Assembly: GCA_029573365.1 (NCBI GenBank)
Contig: JAKQGD010000310.1
Coordinates: 1-6,215, forward strand
Direction of reading: 5' to 3'
DNA: 6,215 bases
Source of the DNA: Bacteroidota bacterium
Lineage (GTDB): Bacteria; Bacteroidota; Bacteroidia; Chitinophagales; Saprospiraceae
Made by a program: the position numbers and the translations under genes. Under the pieces are notes generated by a model, which was given only the letters and a program-made list of their open reading frames with translations, was not told the DNA's origin and made no database searches. This document shows positions 5,566 through 6,215 of the stretch, piece after piece; position 1 is the first letter of the stretch, and each line of letters opens with the position of its first letter.

Positions 5566-6215
<650 letters not shown>

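Overview
The window is part of an exopolysaccharide or capsule biosynthesis locus from a member of the Bacteroidota. Four things point there: a very large multi-SLBB polysaccharide export protein, a UpxY-type NusG paralogue, the absence of clear Shine-Dalgarno sequences (starts sit behind A-rich leaders), and a TAnnTTTG promoter element. Ile ATA and Arg AGG/AGA codons are common, and the genes are visibly richer in G+C than the spacers. I cannot name a genus; a Cytophagales- or Saprospirales-like organism is only a guess.

All genes lie on the + strand. (1) Bases 1-2723: the export protein, cut by the left edge. (2) 2724-2761: a short control region in which a TAnnTTTG promoter element overlaps a perfect 7+7 bp palindrome. 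(3) 2762-3292: a winged-helix protein fused to a degenerate nucleotidyltransferase domain. (4) 3316-3891: a UpxY/NusG-like antiterminator. (5) 3892-4249: an A+T-rich stretch carrying the C-terminal remnant of a four-helix-bundle protein. (6) 4250-5389: a sugar aminotransferase of the DegT/DnrJ/EryC1 family, closest in motifs to WbpE/WlbC. (7) 5341-5444: a degenerate octamer tandem array that runs into the 3' end of the aminotransferase. (8) 5452-5535: a compact element able to form competing hairpins. (9) 5566 to the right edge: rfbA/rmlA, glucose-1-phosphate thymidylyltransferase, cut by the window end.

Together the genes form the export and control head of a polysaccharide cluster, followed by its first nucleotide-sugar genes. 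The SLBB protein would be the outer-membrane and periplasmic exit channel. The winged-helix protein and UpxY would control transcription initiation and elongation. The aminotransferase and RfbA would supply an amino sugar and dTDP-glucose-derived sugars. No kinase/co-polymerase, flippase or glycosyltransferase is present in the window.

The best candidates for something not fully described are the promoter/palindrome in front of the winged-helix gene, the octamer array that has become the C-terminus of the aminotransferase, and the hairpin element before rfbA. I found no CRISPR array, tRNA, rRNA, transposase or phage gene.
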